In this document: positions 26,105 to 33,928 of the stretch, one piece after another
Layout: each line of letters begins with the position of its first letter
Position numbering within the stretch: position 1 is the stretch's first letter
Source of the DNA: Niallia endozanthoxylica
Lineage (GTDB): Bacteria > Bacillota > Bacilli > Bacillales > Cytobacillaceae
Assembly (NCBI RefSeq): GCF_008710145.1
Contig: NZ_VYKL01000038.1
Coordinates: 1 to 44,821 of the forward strand
Direction: 5' to 3'
DNA: 44,821 nt
Program-made: the position numbers and the translations under genes
Notes under the pieces: model-generated
The model's database searches: none
The model's input: the letters and a program-made list of their open reading frames with translations, nothing else
What the model was told of the DNA's origin: nothing

Positions 26105-26986
26105 TTGGCAAAATTAAAAGCAGCTATTATCGGTTCAGGTAATATTGGTACAGACCTTATGGTCAAATTAGGAAGATCAGAGTATTTAGAGTTAACAGCA
26201 GTTATCGGGATTGATCCTCAATCAGACGGTTTACGCCGTGCAGTAGAAGCAGGTTATGCAGGTGTTAGCACTGGAATCGACGGTTTCTTTGAACAAGGTT
26301 TAGAAGCAGACATTATGTTTGACGCAACAAGTGCAAAAGCACATATTTACAACGATAAATTATGTCAAGAACGCGGCATTAAAATGCTTGACTTAACACC
26401 TGCTGCAATTGGACCTTACGTATCACCAGCAGTAAACGTTGACGAACATTTAGATAAAAGCAATATCAATATGATTACTTGCGGCGGACAAGCTACTATT
26501 CCAATGGTTGCTGCTATTAACCGCGTATCTAACGTTGTATACGGCGAAATCGTTGCTACTATTTCAAGTAAATCTGCAGGCCCTGGTACACGTGCGAATA
26601 TCGATGAATTTACTGAAACAACTTCAAAAGCAATCGAAGTAGTTGGCGGAGCTGACAAAGGAAAGGCGATTATCATCTTAAACCCTGCTGAACCTCCAAT
26701 CATGATGCGTAATACTGTATACGCGCTTGTTGAAGAAGGCACAATGAACGAAGAAGGTATCCGTGAATCAATTAAAGAAATGGAAAAAACTGTTCAATCT
26801 TACGTTCCTGGTTACCACTTACGTGCGGAACCAATTTTTGAAGGCAATAAAGTAACTGTTCTTCTCGAAGTTAAAGGTGCTGGAGATTACTTACCGGAAT
26901 ATTCTGGTAACTTAGATATCATGACATCTGCAGCTGTTCGTATTGCTGAAGAGTTTGCGAAAAAAGAATTAAAGGAAACAGTTTGA
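26105..26986 (+). CDS. mhpF: Acetaldehyde dehydrogenase, acylating (DmpF/MhpF type)
   Basis: Converts acetaldehyde, NAD+ and CoA to acetyl-CoA, the last step of catechol meta-cleavage. 293 residues. The N-terminal NAD motif is AAIIGSGNIGTDLM; catalytic C126 lies in MITCGGQATIPMVAA; GPGTRANIDEFTETTSKA follows. It forms a channelling complex with the aldolase coded just downstream (25 nt). TTG start at 26105 with GGAGGAG 9 nt upstream. Codon use in this and the next gene is richer in CGT/CGC, TAC, AAC and TTC than in neighbours. Confidence 0.95.
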   Translation: MAKLKAAIIGSGNIGTDLMVKLGRSEYLELTAVIGIDPQSDGLRRAVEAGYAGVSTGIDGFFEQGLEADIMFDATSAKAHIYNDKLCQERGIKMLDLTPAAIGPYVSPAVNVDEHLDKSNINMITCGGQATIPMVAAINRVSNVVYGEIVATISSKSAGPGTRANIDEFTETTSKAIEVVGGADKGKAIIILNPAEPPIMMRNTVYALVEEGTMNEEGIRESIKEMEKTVQSYVPGYHLRAEPIFEGNKVTVLLEVKGAGDYLPEYSGNLDIMTSAAVRIAEEFAKKELKETV

Positions 26987-27011
26987 GCTGAAGAAAGGGG
27001 AAAATAATAAC

Positions 27012-28037
27012 ATGACAATCGAAAGAGATATTCAAATCACAGAAGTTGCATTACGTGACGGAAGCCATGCTGTTCGACACCAATATACAGTAGAACAAGT
27101 ACAAGATGTAACAAAAGGATTAGCTGACGCTGGGGTACCATATATCGAAGTAACACATGGTGACGGTTTAGCAGGTTCTTCTTTACAATACGGTCTATCT
27201 AAAGTAGACGATATAAAGTTAATCGAAGCAGCAGTAGATGTTGCTGGTGATTCAAAAATTGCTGTTCTTTTACTGCCTGGTATCGGAACAATTGAAGATT
27301 TGAAAGAAGCAGCTAGCGTAGGTGCAAAAATGGTTCGTGTTGCAACACATGTAACAGAAGCAGACGTTGCTCCTCAACATATCGCTATGGGTAAAGAATT
27401 AGGAATGGAAGCAGTTGGATTCCTAATGATGTCTCACATGGCTCCTGTTGAAAAATTAGTTGAACAAGCTAAATTAATGGAAAGCTACGGAGCAGATATC
27501 GTATACATGACTGACTCTGCAGGTTATTTACTTCCTGAACAAGTAACAGAACGTATCAATGCATTAAGACAATCACTTCAATGTGAAATTGGTTTCCATG
27601 GCCACAACAACCTTTCTATGGCAATGGCTAACTCTGTTGCAGCTATTAAAGCTGGTGCAACTCGCATTGACGGTAGTGTTCGCTGCTTTGGTGCAGGTGC
27701 TGGTAATACACAAACTGAAGCTCTTGTAGCTGTTTGTGAGCGTATGGGAATCAAAACTGGTATTGATTTATATAAAATTGAAGATTTAGCAGAAGACATT
27801 GTTGCACCTCTTCTTCCTGTAACACCAACGATTACAAGAGAGGCAATCACACTTGGCTATGCAGGTGTATACTCAACATTCGCATACCATGCAAAACGTG
27901 CAGGCGAACAATTTGGCATTGACGCTCGTGACATCTTAATCGAATTAGCAAAACGCCAAGTTGTCGGCGGACAAGAAGATATGATCATTGATGTTGCAGC
28001 AGAAATGGCTAGAGCAAAAGCAGTAGCATCTAAATAA
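27012..28037 (+). CDS. mhpE: 4-hydroxy-2-oxovalerate aldolase (DmpG/MhpE type)
   Basis: Splits 4-hydroxy-2-oxovalerate into pyruvate and acetaldehyde and hands acetaldehyde to the dehydrogenase coded upstream. 341 residues: a TIM barrel (HMGL-like) with R15, D16 and H19 in VALRDGSHAVRHQY and metal-binding FHGHNN near residue 198, then a C-terminal communication domain. AAAGGGG precedes the ATG. It ends the IclR-mhpF-mhpE operon at a terminator. Confidence 0.95.
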   Translation: MTIERDIQITEVALRDGSHAVRHQYTVEQVQDVTKGLADAGVPYIEVTHGDGLAGSSLQYGLSKVDDIKLIEAAVDVAGDSKIAVLLLPGIGTIEDLKEAASVGAKMVRVATHVTEADVAPQHIAMGKELGMEAVGFLMMSHMAPVEKLVEQAKLMESYGADIVYMTDSAGYLLPEQVTERINALRQSLQCEIGFHGHNNLSMAMANSVAAIKAGATRIDGSVRCFGAGAGNTQTEALVAVCERMGIKTGIDLYKIEDLAEDIVAPLLPVTPTITREAITLGYAGVYSTFAYHAKRAGEQFGIDARDILIELAKRQVVGGQEDMIIDVAAEMARAKAVASK

Positions 28038-28054
28038 TAGTAGTTTATAAAGAT

Positions 28055-28095
28055 AAAGGGAGATTCTTCTATATTAATAGTTGAATCTCCCTTTT
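28055..28095 (+). terminator. Terminator of the aldolase operon
   Basis: AAAGGGAGATTC (28055-28066) pairs with GAATCTCCCTTTT (28083-28095). Confidence 0.82.
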
Positions 28096-28177
28096 GAATT
28101 TCTATGAGATTTTTTTGTTTTCAAACTTGAGATAAGATATACTTTTTTATGGATACTTGATGGAAAGGAGATAATTA

Positions 28178-28552
28178 ATCATCAAAACGATAGTCAATGC
28201 ACTATTTATACTAGCAGGATTTTTATCTCTGGGATTAGGAATAATAGGAATTGTATTGCCTTTAATACCAACAACGCCGTTATTTCTTTTAGCGGCCTTT
28301 TGCTTTGTAAAAGGTTCTAAGAAATTTGATCGATGGTTTAAAGGGACGGACATGTATAAGAAATATTTAGAGGATTTTGTGAGAGATAAATCCATGACCC
28401 GAAAGCAAAAATGGAGTATTTCGCTGTTCGCCGATGTGATGATTGCGATTGCTTTTTTTCTTACGGACAAGATTTTTGTGAGAATCATCCTGCTGCTCGT
28501 TGTTGCTTATAAATATTATTATTTTATCTATAAAATAAAAACCGTTAATTAG
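28178..28552 (+). CDS. DUF454 (YbaN-like) membrane protein with apparent ATC start
   Basis: A small inner-membrane protein of the YbaN/DUF454 family, about 124 residues: LGLGIIGIVLPLIPTTPLFLLAAFCFVKGSKKFDRWF, then a basic middle and two C-terminal hydrophobic segments. The conserved first membrane segment lies upstream of the only conventional start (TTG at 28256). AAAGGAG at 28164-28170 is ideally spaced (7 nt) for an ATC codon at 28178, followed by another ATC. No ATG, GTG or TTG lies in frame there. Function unknown. It interrupts the aromatic island. Confidence 0.75.
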   Translation: MIKTIVNALFILAGFLSLGLGIIGIVLPLIPTTPLFLLAAFCFVKGSKKFDRWFKGTDMYKKYLEDFVRDKSMTRKQKWSISLFADVMIAIAFFLTDKIFVRIILLLVVAYKYYYFIYKIKTVN

Positions 28553-28556
28553 TTAG

Positions 28557-28588
28557 GGCTGCCAAGGTAAAACTTGGCGGTCTTTTTG
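28557..28588 (+). terminator. Terminator after the DUF454 gene
   Basis: CTGCCAAG pairs with CTTGGCGG (one G-U), followed by TCTTTTTG. Confidence 0.75.
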
Positions 28589-28638
28589 TTTTAAATGATG
28601 GAATAATTATGAAACAGCTACAAACCTTTATTCAATTA

Positions 28639-28651
28639 GTACGAATCGTAC
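28639..28651 (+). promoter_or_regulatory. Palindrome upstream of the catechol dioxygenase gene
   Basis: GTACGAATCGTAC is a perfect palindrome around a central A, about 125 nt before the dioxygenase start in very AT-rich DNA. It is a candidate activator site for the sensor encoded at 31996; no direct proof. Confidence 0.4.
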
Positions 28652-28776
28652 AAAAAAAATAAATCTGTGCGTATGAAAAACGACACAACTAACTGTATAT
28701 TCAGAAAATATATAAAATTATAATAAATTTATAAGTAGCAATAAAACTTACTAACAAAAATGAAGGAGTGTTAGAA

Positions 28777-29691
28777 ATGGGTATTATGAGAATTGGCAAA
28801 GCTGAATTAAGAGTATTGGATCTTGAAGAATCTGTAAATTACTATACAAATATTATTGGATTAGAAGAAGTAGGAAGAAGTGCAGGTAGAGTTTATTTGA
28901 AGGCTTGGGATGAATTTGATCATCACAGTCTGGTATTACAAGAGGCAGATTCTCCAGGACTTGATCACTTTGCTTTTAAAGTTCGGAATGAATCAGACCT
29001 TGAGTATTATGAAAGGAAAATCGAACAATTCGGCTGTACGTTAAAACGGGTTTCAAAGGGCACCAGATTAGCAGAAGGGGAAGCCATTCGCTTTACACTT
29101 CCAACTGGGCATCAGATGGAATTATATCATGACATTGAACATCTAGGGAAGAAGACAGGAACTTTAAACCCGCATCCTTGGCCAGATGAAATGAAGGGGA
29201 TTGCACCTCATCGCCTAGATCATGTACTTTTAATTGGTGATGATGTGAAGACAGTCACAAGATTGTTCACTGAGGCGCTTGAAATGTTCCAAAGTGAAAG
29301 AATCATGACTTTAGATGGGGAAGATATGGTGGGAAGTTTTATGCATGCTCAAAATGGGAAAGCACATGATATTGCTTTTATTAAAGGACCAGACAATAAA
29401 TTACACCATGCAGCCTTCAAGGTTGAAACCTGGTTTGATGTATTGCAAGCTGCAGATCGACTTGCTAGATATGATGTACCAATTGAAGTAACACCTACAC
29501 GCCATGCTATGACAAGAGCAGAAACCATCTATTTCTTTGATCCATCTGGAAACCGAAACGAAGCTTATTCAGGCGGATATATTACATATCCTGATTCACC
29601 TACAATTACATGGACAGAGGATAAAATTGCCCATGGAATTTTCTACCATAGAAAAGAAATGATTGAATCATTCGTTAATGCGCTTACTTAA
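28777..29691 (+). CDS. xylE: Catechol 2,3-dioxygenase (XylE/DmpB-like)
   Basis: Extradiol ring cleavage of catechol to 2-hydroxymuconic semialdehyde with Fe(II) and O2. 304 residues, two vicinal-oxygen-chelate domains. The C-terminal half follows the remembered P. putida XylE closely (KLHHAAFKVETW, TRHAMTRAETIYFFDPSGNRNE). Iron ligands are H149, H211 and E262, equal to XylE H153, H214 and E265; H243 and Y252 match catalytic H246 and Y255. GAAGGAG sets the ATG at 28777. The tautomerase gene starts 18 nt later. Confidence 0.95.
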   Translation: MGIMRIGKAELRVLDLEESVNYYTNIIGLEEVGRSAGRVYLKAWDEFDHHSLVLQEADSPGLDHFAFKVRNESDLEYYERKIEQFGCTLKRVSKGTRLAEGEAIRFTLPTGHQMELYHDIEHLGKKTGTLNPHPWPDEMKGIAPHRLDHVLLIGDDVKTVTRLFTEALEMFQSERIMTLDGEDMVGSFMHAQNGKAHDIAFIKGPDNKLHHAAFKVETWFDVLQAADRLARYDVPIEVTPTRHAMTRAETIYFFDPSGNRNEAYSGGYITYPDSPTITWTEDKIAHGIFYHRKEMIESFVNALT

Positions 29692-29709
29692 TAGAAAAGA
29701 GGTTAGGAT

Positions 29710-29913
29710 ATGCCAATCATTGAAGTAAAGTTATTTGGTGAACTTTCACCAAATCATAAAGAACAATTGATTAAGGAAACATCTAACACGGTTTCAACTG
29801 TTTTAAATCTTCCATTAAGTACCGTGCGTGTGCTGCTTCATGAGCTGCCAACCGAAAATTGGGGCATTGAAGGAGAATCGGTAAAAAAGAGGCTAGAAAA
29901 GACAGTAAAATAG
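29710..29913 (+). CDS. 4-oxalocrotonate tautomerase-like protein with Leu at position 11
   Basis: A 67-residue tautomerase; after Met removal Pro1 is the catalytic base. In the dehydrogenase branch of meta-cleavage it would isomerise 2-hydroxymuconate. Sequence PIIEVKLFGELSPNHKEQLI...STVRVLLHELPTENWGIEGE keeps Pro1, R39 and the aromatic at 50 (Trp for Phe). Arg11, which binds substrate carboxylate in 4-OT, is Leu. It is slightly longer than the usual 62 residues. GAGG site 9 nt upstream; cotranscribed with the dioxygenase. Confidence 0.88.
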   Translation: MPIIEVKLFGELSPNHKEQLIKETSNTVSTVLNLPLSTVRVLLHELPTENWGIEGESVKKRLEKTVK

Positions 29914-30014
29914 AAAAAAATTTTTTCTTTACCGGTCTTTGTAAGCGGTATCAGACTGAATTGAAAGCATGAATAGGAACTCTCGCTACTTATATATAAG
30001 GAGGAATATGCATT

Positions 30015-31217
30015 ATGGCTACTGATAACGTTTTGTTAAAGGGAAAAATGGATAGAGAAACATTGCTTGCTAATGCTGAGGTTATTGGAAAAATGGCTGA
30101 GGCTGAAGCCATGGAGGCCGACAAAAATGGACATCTTTCTGATAAAGTATCCCAAGCTATGAAAGAAGCAGAGTTTCATAAATTATTGAAACCAAAGAAA
30201 TATGGCGGTTATTCAGTAGACTTAACAACGTATACGGAAATGATTCGTACAGTAGCCCGCCATAGTATGGCAGCAGCTTGGCTTGCTTATTTCTATTCTG
30301 CCCATGAAGTTTGGCCTGCCTATCTTCCACCAAAAGGAAGAGATGAAGTTCTTGGAGGGGACACGCTGCTTGTTGATGTTGTTGCTCCTGTCGGTAAGGT
30401 TAAAAAGGATGGAGAGGGATTCCGACTATATGGACAGTGGAATTTCTGCAGTGGTGTTCTTTCAAGTGATTGGATCGGTCTCGGAGCAATGGCAGAACTA
30501 ACTGAAGGAGAAGGACCTGAATATTGTTTGTTTGTACTGCCAACATCTGATGTTGAGATAGTCCATAACTGGGACACGATTGGCATGCGTGGTACAGGCA
30601 GTAATGGCGTTCTTGTTGAAGGCTCTTATGTTCCTCCACACATGGTATTACCTGCTAAAAATTTATTTGCAACCGGAGTTCCTGTTGGTGGGGATTATGA
30701 TGAGAATGACCCTGTCTATCGGATGCCGTTTATGCCGCTTTTCCTACTGGGATTCCCGGCGGTTTCAATCGGCGGTATTGAAAGGCTCATTTCAATATTC
30801 CAAGAACGCACTGAAAAACGCGTTCGTGTCTTTAAAGGCGGGTCTAATGAAAGTAAATCCGGTGGTAGCCAGCGTCTTCTTGCTGAATTAAAAATAGAAT
30901 TAGCAGCATGCTTGGGGCTTTTAGATCGTTATGTTCAAATTCTTGAAAAATGGCAGGAAGAAGGAAGAAATGTTGTTTCAGATGAAGAGCGGGAGGAAGT
31001 ATTCGCAATAAGAGGGCATGTTGCAGCTAAAACAAGGGATATGGCTGTCAAAATTTTGACGACACTCGGAGGAACCGCTATTTACAAAGGAGATCCTGCT
31101 GAACTATTTACAAGAGATATTTTAGCAGTGAGTTCCCATCCTAACAGCTTATGGGAAGATTCAATGGCTGCTTATGGCAGAACGTTATTTGGATTACCTG
31201 GTGATCCTGTTTGGTAA
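30015..31217 (+). CDS. Flavin-dependent monooxygenase, acyl-CoA dehydrogenase fold (HsaA/HpaH-like group D)
   Basis: A 400-residue protein of the acyl-CoA-dehydrogenase superfamily with an Acyl-CoA_dh_2-type C-terminus. Visible: helical N-terminal domain, central beta domain with LYGQWNFCSGVLSSDWIGLGA and WDTIGMRGTGSNGVLVEGSYVP, and C-terminal helices with LGGTAIYKGDPAELFTRDILAVSSHPN. These match group D monooxygenases that use reduced flavin to hydroxylate phenols (HsaA, p-hydroxyphenylacetate hydroxylase C2). Context suggests it makes the catechol for XylE. No flavin reductase is encoded nearby. AAGGAGG precedes the ATG. Confidence 0.8.
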   Translation: MATDNVLLKGKMDRETLLANAEVIGKMAEAEAMEADKNGHLSDKVSQAMKEAEFHKLLKPKKYGGYSVDLTTYTEMIRTVARHSMAAAWLAYFYSAHEVWPAYLPPKGRDEVLGGDTLLVDVVAPVGKVKKDGEGFRLYGQWNFCSGVLSSDWIGLGAMAELTEGEGPEYCLFVLPTSDVEIVHNWDTIGMRGTGSNGVLVEGSYVPPHMVLPAKNLFATGVPVGGDYDENDPVYRMPFMPLFLLGFPAVSIGGIERLISIFQERTEKRVRVFKGGSNESKSGGSQRLLAELKIELAACLGLLDRYVQILEKWQEEGRNVVSDEEREEVFAIRGHVAAKTRDMAVKILTTLGGTAIYKGDPAELFTRDILAVSSHPNSLWEDSMAAYGRTLFGLPGDPVW

Positions 31218-31264
31218 TCGTGTAATAAATGTAACTTTTTAGTTTCGTTGATAAAGCTGGGTCA

Positions 31265-31295
31265 GAATTGAAGATTAGTTGATGATCTTCAATTC
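31265..31295 (+). repeat. Perfect 11-bp hairpin after the monooxygenase gene
   Basis: GAATTGAAGAT (31265-31275) pairs with ATCTTCAATTC (31285-31295). No T tail follows, so it is not a classic terminator. It may protect the 3' end of the monooxygenase message. Confidence 0.6.
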
Positions 31296-31538
31296 TTGAA
31301 CCAATGCCAAAAAAACGGATTATATCACATTGAAGCGCAAGTGGGAGAACAAATTTATCATGGTGTAGCTTATGTACGTCCTGATAGTGCAGAAACCTCT
31401 ATATTTGAGGTCCAGGTAGTATTACCGCTTAAAAAAAGCAAGGATTTGATAATAAAACTCAAATGGCTTAATCAAGTAACAGATGCGGAACGAATAAAAC
31501 CATCCAAACTAGCAGCACGTGCATCATATATGTTCTGA
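31296..31538 (+). CDS. Possible 80-residue protein or gene remnant, unrecognised
   Basis: An open frame of 80 residues with natural-looking composition (GLYHIEAQVGEQIYHGVAYVRP, IIKLKWLNQVTDAERIKPSK). The only start is a TTG abutting the hairpin at 31265-31295, with no ribosome binding site, and a stop lies a few codons upstream. It could be a truncated gene, or translated only by coupling. Family not recognised. Confidence 0.35.
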   Translation: MNQCQKNGLYHIEAQVGEQIYHGVAYVRPDSAETSIFEVQVVLPLKKSKDLIIKLKWLNQVTDAERIKPSKLAARASYMF

Positions 31539-31548
31539 CTTTTTCGAA

Positions 31549-31635
31549 AACAAAAAAGGGATTTTTCCATTTTGATAGAATAATAATAATTGCCTGTCCA
31601 ATTAGATGGTAATGGTGGATATTCCCTTTTTTGTT
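31549..31635 (+). terminator. Large inverted repeat, possible terminator or attenuator before the ferredoxin operon
   Basis: AACAAAAAAGGGA (31549-31561) pairs perfectly with TCCCTTTTTTGTT (31623-31635) across about 60 nt. Inside, TTTTCCA and TGGTGGA can extend the stem. The right arm ends in a T run. It probably ends transcription from the monooxygenase gene; a regulated leader is possible. Confidence 0.5.
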
Positions 31636-31687
31636 ATATAACAATAATTTATTAAAAAGATGTGTTGAAAGGAAAGGGAATAGAAGT

Positions 31688-31984
31688 ATGCTAAATATAA
31701 AAGTACTGGATCAAAACGGACCTATTATTACTTGTGATGAAAACGAAAGTCTTTTAGATGCTTCAAACAGACAAGGTGTCAAAATCCCATATGCTTGCAA
31801 GGGAGGGGGCTGTGGACTGTGCAAAGTTAAAATAGAAGAAGGTGAATATTTTAGAAAGAAAATGTCTATGGCAACTTTGCCTGAAAGTGAGAGGGAGTTA
31901 AACTACACTCTAGCATGTAAAACATATCCGAGAAGTAATCTTACAGTTTTGACAGATTTATCAAAAGTTGCAAATTCCCTATAG
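31688..31984 (+). CDS. Plant-type [2Fe-2S] ferredoxin, XylT-like
   Basis: A 98-residue ferredoxin. The cluster ligands are C36, C41 and C44 in ACKGGGCGLCKV and C76 in LACKTYP. In pseudomonad meta-cleavage operons a ferredoxin of this size (XylT, DmpQ) reduces the oxidised iron of catechol 2,3-dioxygenase and rescues it from inactivation. The XylE-like gene 2 kb upstream supports the same role. GGAAAGGGAATAG precedes the ATG at 31688. It is 11 nt from the regulator gene, so they share a transcript. Confidence 0.9.
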   Translation: MLNIKVLDQNGPIITCDENESLLDASNRQGVKIPYACKGGGCGLCKVKIEEGEYFRKKMSMATLPESERELNYTLACKTYPRSNLTVLTDLSKVANSL

Positions 31985-31995
31985 GTGGTGAATAC

Positions 31996-33900
31996 ATGGA
32001 AGCTAGTGGACTTTATTTAGAGCAGATATATAACGTTCCTGGTAAACACATCAAAAACGTTTCACTAGATCGCATGTTAACGATTCCTGCATCTGCACTC
32101 GGTACACTCCGCCAGGAACTTACGGAAACTATTGGTTTAGAACGGACGAAAGGGTTTTTACTAAGATATGGGTGGCATTGTGGAATAAGTGATGCAGAGA
32201 AAATAAAGAAAATGAATTGGGATAATCAAAAAGAGCTTCTTCGTGCAGGACCTAAACTGCATATTCTTCATGGCTATTTAAAGGATGCACAGGAGGTAGC
32301 TGTCGAGGTTGACTTTTCTGCTGGAACAATCAATCATGAAGCGATTTGGAAAAACTCATATGAAGCCGAGGAGTATCTTAGAATCTTTGGAAAAAGTGAC
32401 CAGCCAGTTTGTCATACTGTTGTCGGTTATGCCAGCGGCTATTTATCGACAATTCTTGGAAAAAAGGTTATTACTAAGGAAGTTGAATGTATGGCAATGG
32501 GACACAAACACTGCCGTGCTGTTTGTCATACCGTTGAGGAATGGGATGGGGAAGTAGATGAAGAGCTTAAATATTATGAGTCTAATAGTATCATAGATGA
32601 ATTGGACAACACATTCAAAAAGTTAAAAGCTGAACGGGATAACCTTAGTAAGTTTTATGAGGCCCATCATATCTTAACGAAAGAAGTACTTCGGGAAAGT
32701 GATTTAGGCTCAATTGCAAAAGCGCTTTATAAGATTAGTGGGTTACCGGTTTTTATTGTAAATGAGGAAATGAATCCGCTTGCAACAGCAGGTGCTGCAG
32801 AGCAAGATATTGTCTGTTTTACAGACAACTTAAAAAATATGCAGAACTCTTTAAATGGCTTAGGGGAAATTAACAAATCAACTAATTTAGAGTTGTCCCA
32901 TGACATGTACACACTCATAACCCCTATCTACTTGAATAAAAAAATAGTAGGTTATTGTTCTTTTCTTTATCGTGATCAAGTACCGCAAGAGGTTGATCAA
33001 TTATTTTTGGAACAGGGATCCATGGCGTGTTCACTTTATTTAATGAACGAACGAACACGTATTATGACAGAGCAGCGAATTCAAGGAAACCTATTAGATG
33101 ATTTGTTAGCCAAGAGAATCTCTGAAGATGAAATAAGGAAAAAAGCTTTCTACATTGAATTTCAATTAGAAGGCCCCTACTTTATGATTGGGCTTTCAAA
33201 ACCGAAAGAAAGCTTGGAGGATACCGATGAGTATGGTGCTTTGCATGAGTTGACGAGTGATATTTCTCTATTCCTTAAGGATCGAAAAATCAATGCGTTG
33301 CTTGGGGAAAAATGGGGGCACATAGTCATTCTAATGTCGGAAGGATTGCCGATAAATAGTACAAAAAACAAGAATGGTTTTTGTCAATCTCTTATTGATT
33401 ACTGTTCTAGGAAATATCCCGAGTATCAATTAAAAGCAGGCATTAGCTCTACTACTGAAAAAATTGAAGAAGCATCTCAGCTATTCGATGAATGTCTATC
33501 TGCATTAAAGGTTGCAAACGATAGAAGAAAAGTTGTATTTTTTGACTCTCTAGGAATTGAAGGAGTCATGTATCACATGAAAAATGTTAAGCCGATTGAA
33601 AAGTTTATCAAAAAAAAATTGGGGAATTTAATAAAAGAAGATAAATTTAAAGACATGGAATTAACGAGAACGTTATACTGCTACCTTAATAATGGAAGTA
33701 ACCTTTATAAAACAGCCCGAACGATGAGCCTTTCTATCAGCGGGTTACGATACCGATTACGGAAAATAAATGAAATTCTAGAAACAGACATCAATAATCC
33801 AAAGGTCGGATCTCAAATCTTTTTAGCTCTTCAATTTTTTATCTATTGGGGAGAAATTGATTTGGAAGCCGATGTGGATTTAAATATAGATGAATTTTAA
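31996..33900 (+). CDS. Aromatic-sensing regulator: XylR_N/V4R domain fused to PucR-type HTH
   Basis: A 634-residue one-component sensor. Residues about 20-130 match the XylR_N domain and 135-200 the V4R domain of phenol sensors such as DmpR and MopR. The structural zinc ligands C139, E162, C165 and C173 keep the exact spacing remembered for MopR (155, 178, 181, 189); W118 matches a phenol-contact Trp and H89 probably the contact His. A coiled linker (about 200-230), a GAF-like region, a CdaR/PucR-like domain and a C-terminal PucR HTH (about 560-620, LTRTLYCYLNNGSNLYKTARTMSLSISGLRYRLRKI) follow. There is no AAA+ sigma-54 domain. GGTGGTGA precedes the ATG. Probably activates the catechol genes. 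Confidence 0.88.
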   Translation: MEASGLYLEQIYNVPGKHIKNVSLDRMLTIPASALGTLRQELTETIGLERTKGFLLRYGWHCGISDAEKIKKMNWDNQKELLRAGPKLHILHGYLKDAQEVAVEVDFSAGTINHEAIWKNSYEAEEYLRIFGKSDQPVCHTVVGYASGYLSTILGKKVITKEVECMAMGHKHCRAVCHTVEEWDGEVDEELKYYESNSIIDELDNTFKKLKAERDNLSKFYEAHHILTKEVLRESDLGSIAKALYKISGLPVFIVNEEMNPLATAGAAEQDIVCFTDNLKNMQNSLNGLGEINKSTNLELSHDMYTLITPIYLNKKIVGYCSFLYRDQVPQEVDQLFLEQGSMACSLYLMNERTRIMTEQRIQGNLLDDLLAKRISEDEIRKKAFYIEFQLEGPYFMIGLSKPKESLEDTDEYGALHELTSDISLFLKDRKINALLGEKWGHIVILMSEGLPINSTKNKNGFCQSLIDYCSRKYPEYQLKAGISSTTEKIEEASQLFDECLSALKVANDRRKVVFFDSLGIEGVMYHMKNVKPIEKFIKKKLGNLIKEDKFKDMELTRTLYCYLNNGSNLYKTARTMSLSISGLRYRLRKINEILETDINNPKVGSQIFLALQFFIYWGEIDLEADVDLNIDEF

Positions 33901-33928
33901 AAGTTTACTATTTATGGAGGTAATTGTT

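Noticed and set aside
29916..29935. A/T palindrome after the tautomerase gene as terminator
   Set aside because: The stem is only A-T pairs and would be unstable; no GC-rich part.
30280..30900. Several overlapping frames within the monooxygenase gene
   Set aside because: All are explained by the acyl-CoA-dehydrogenase-type gene; none has a start signal.
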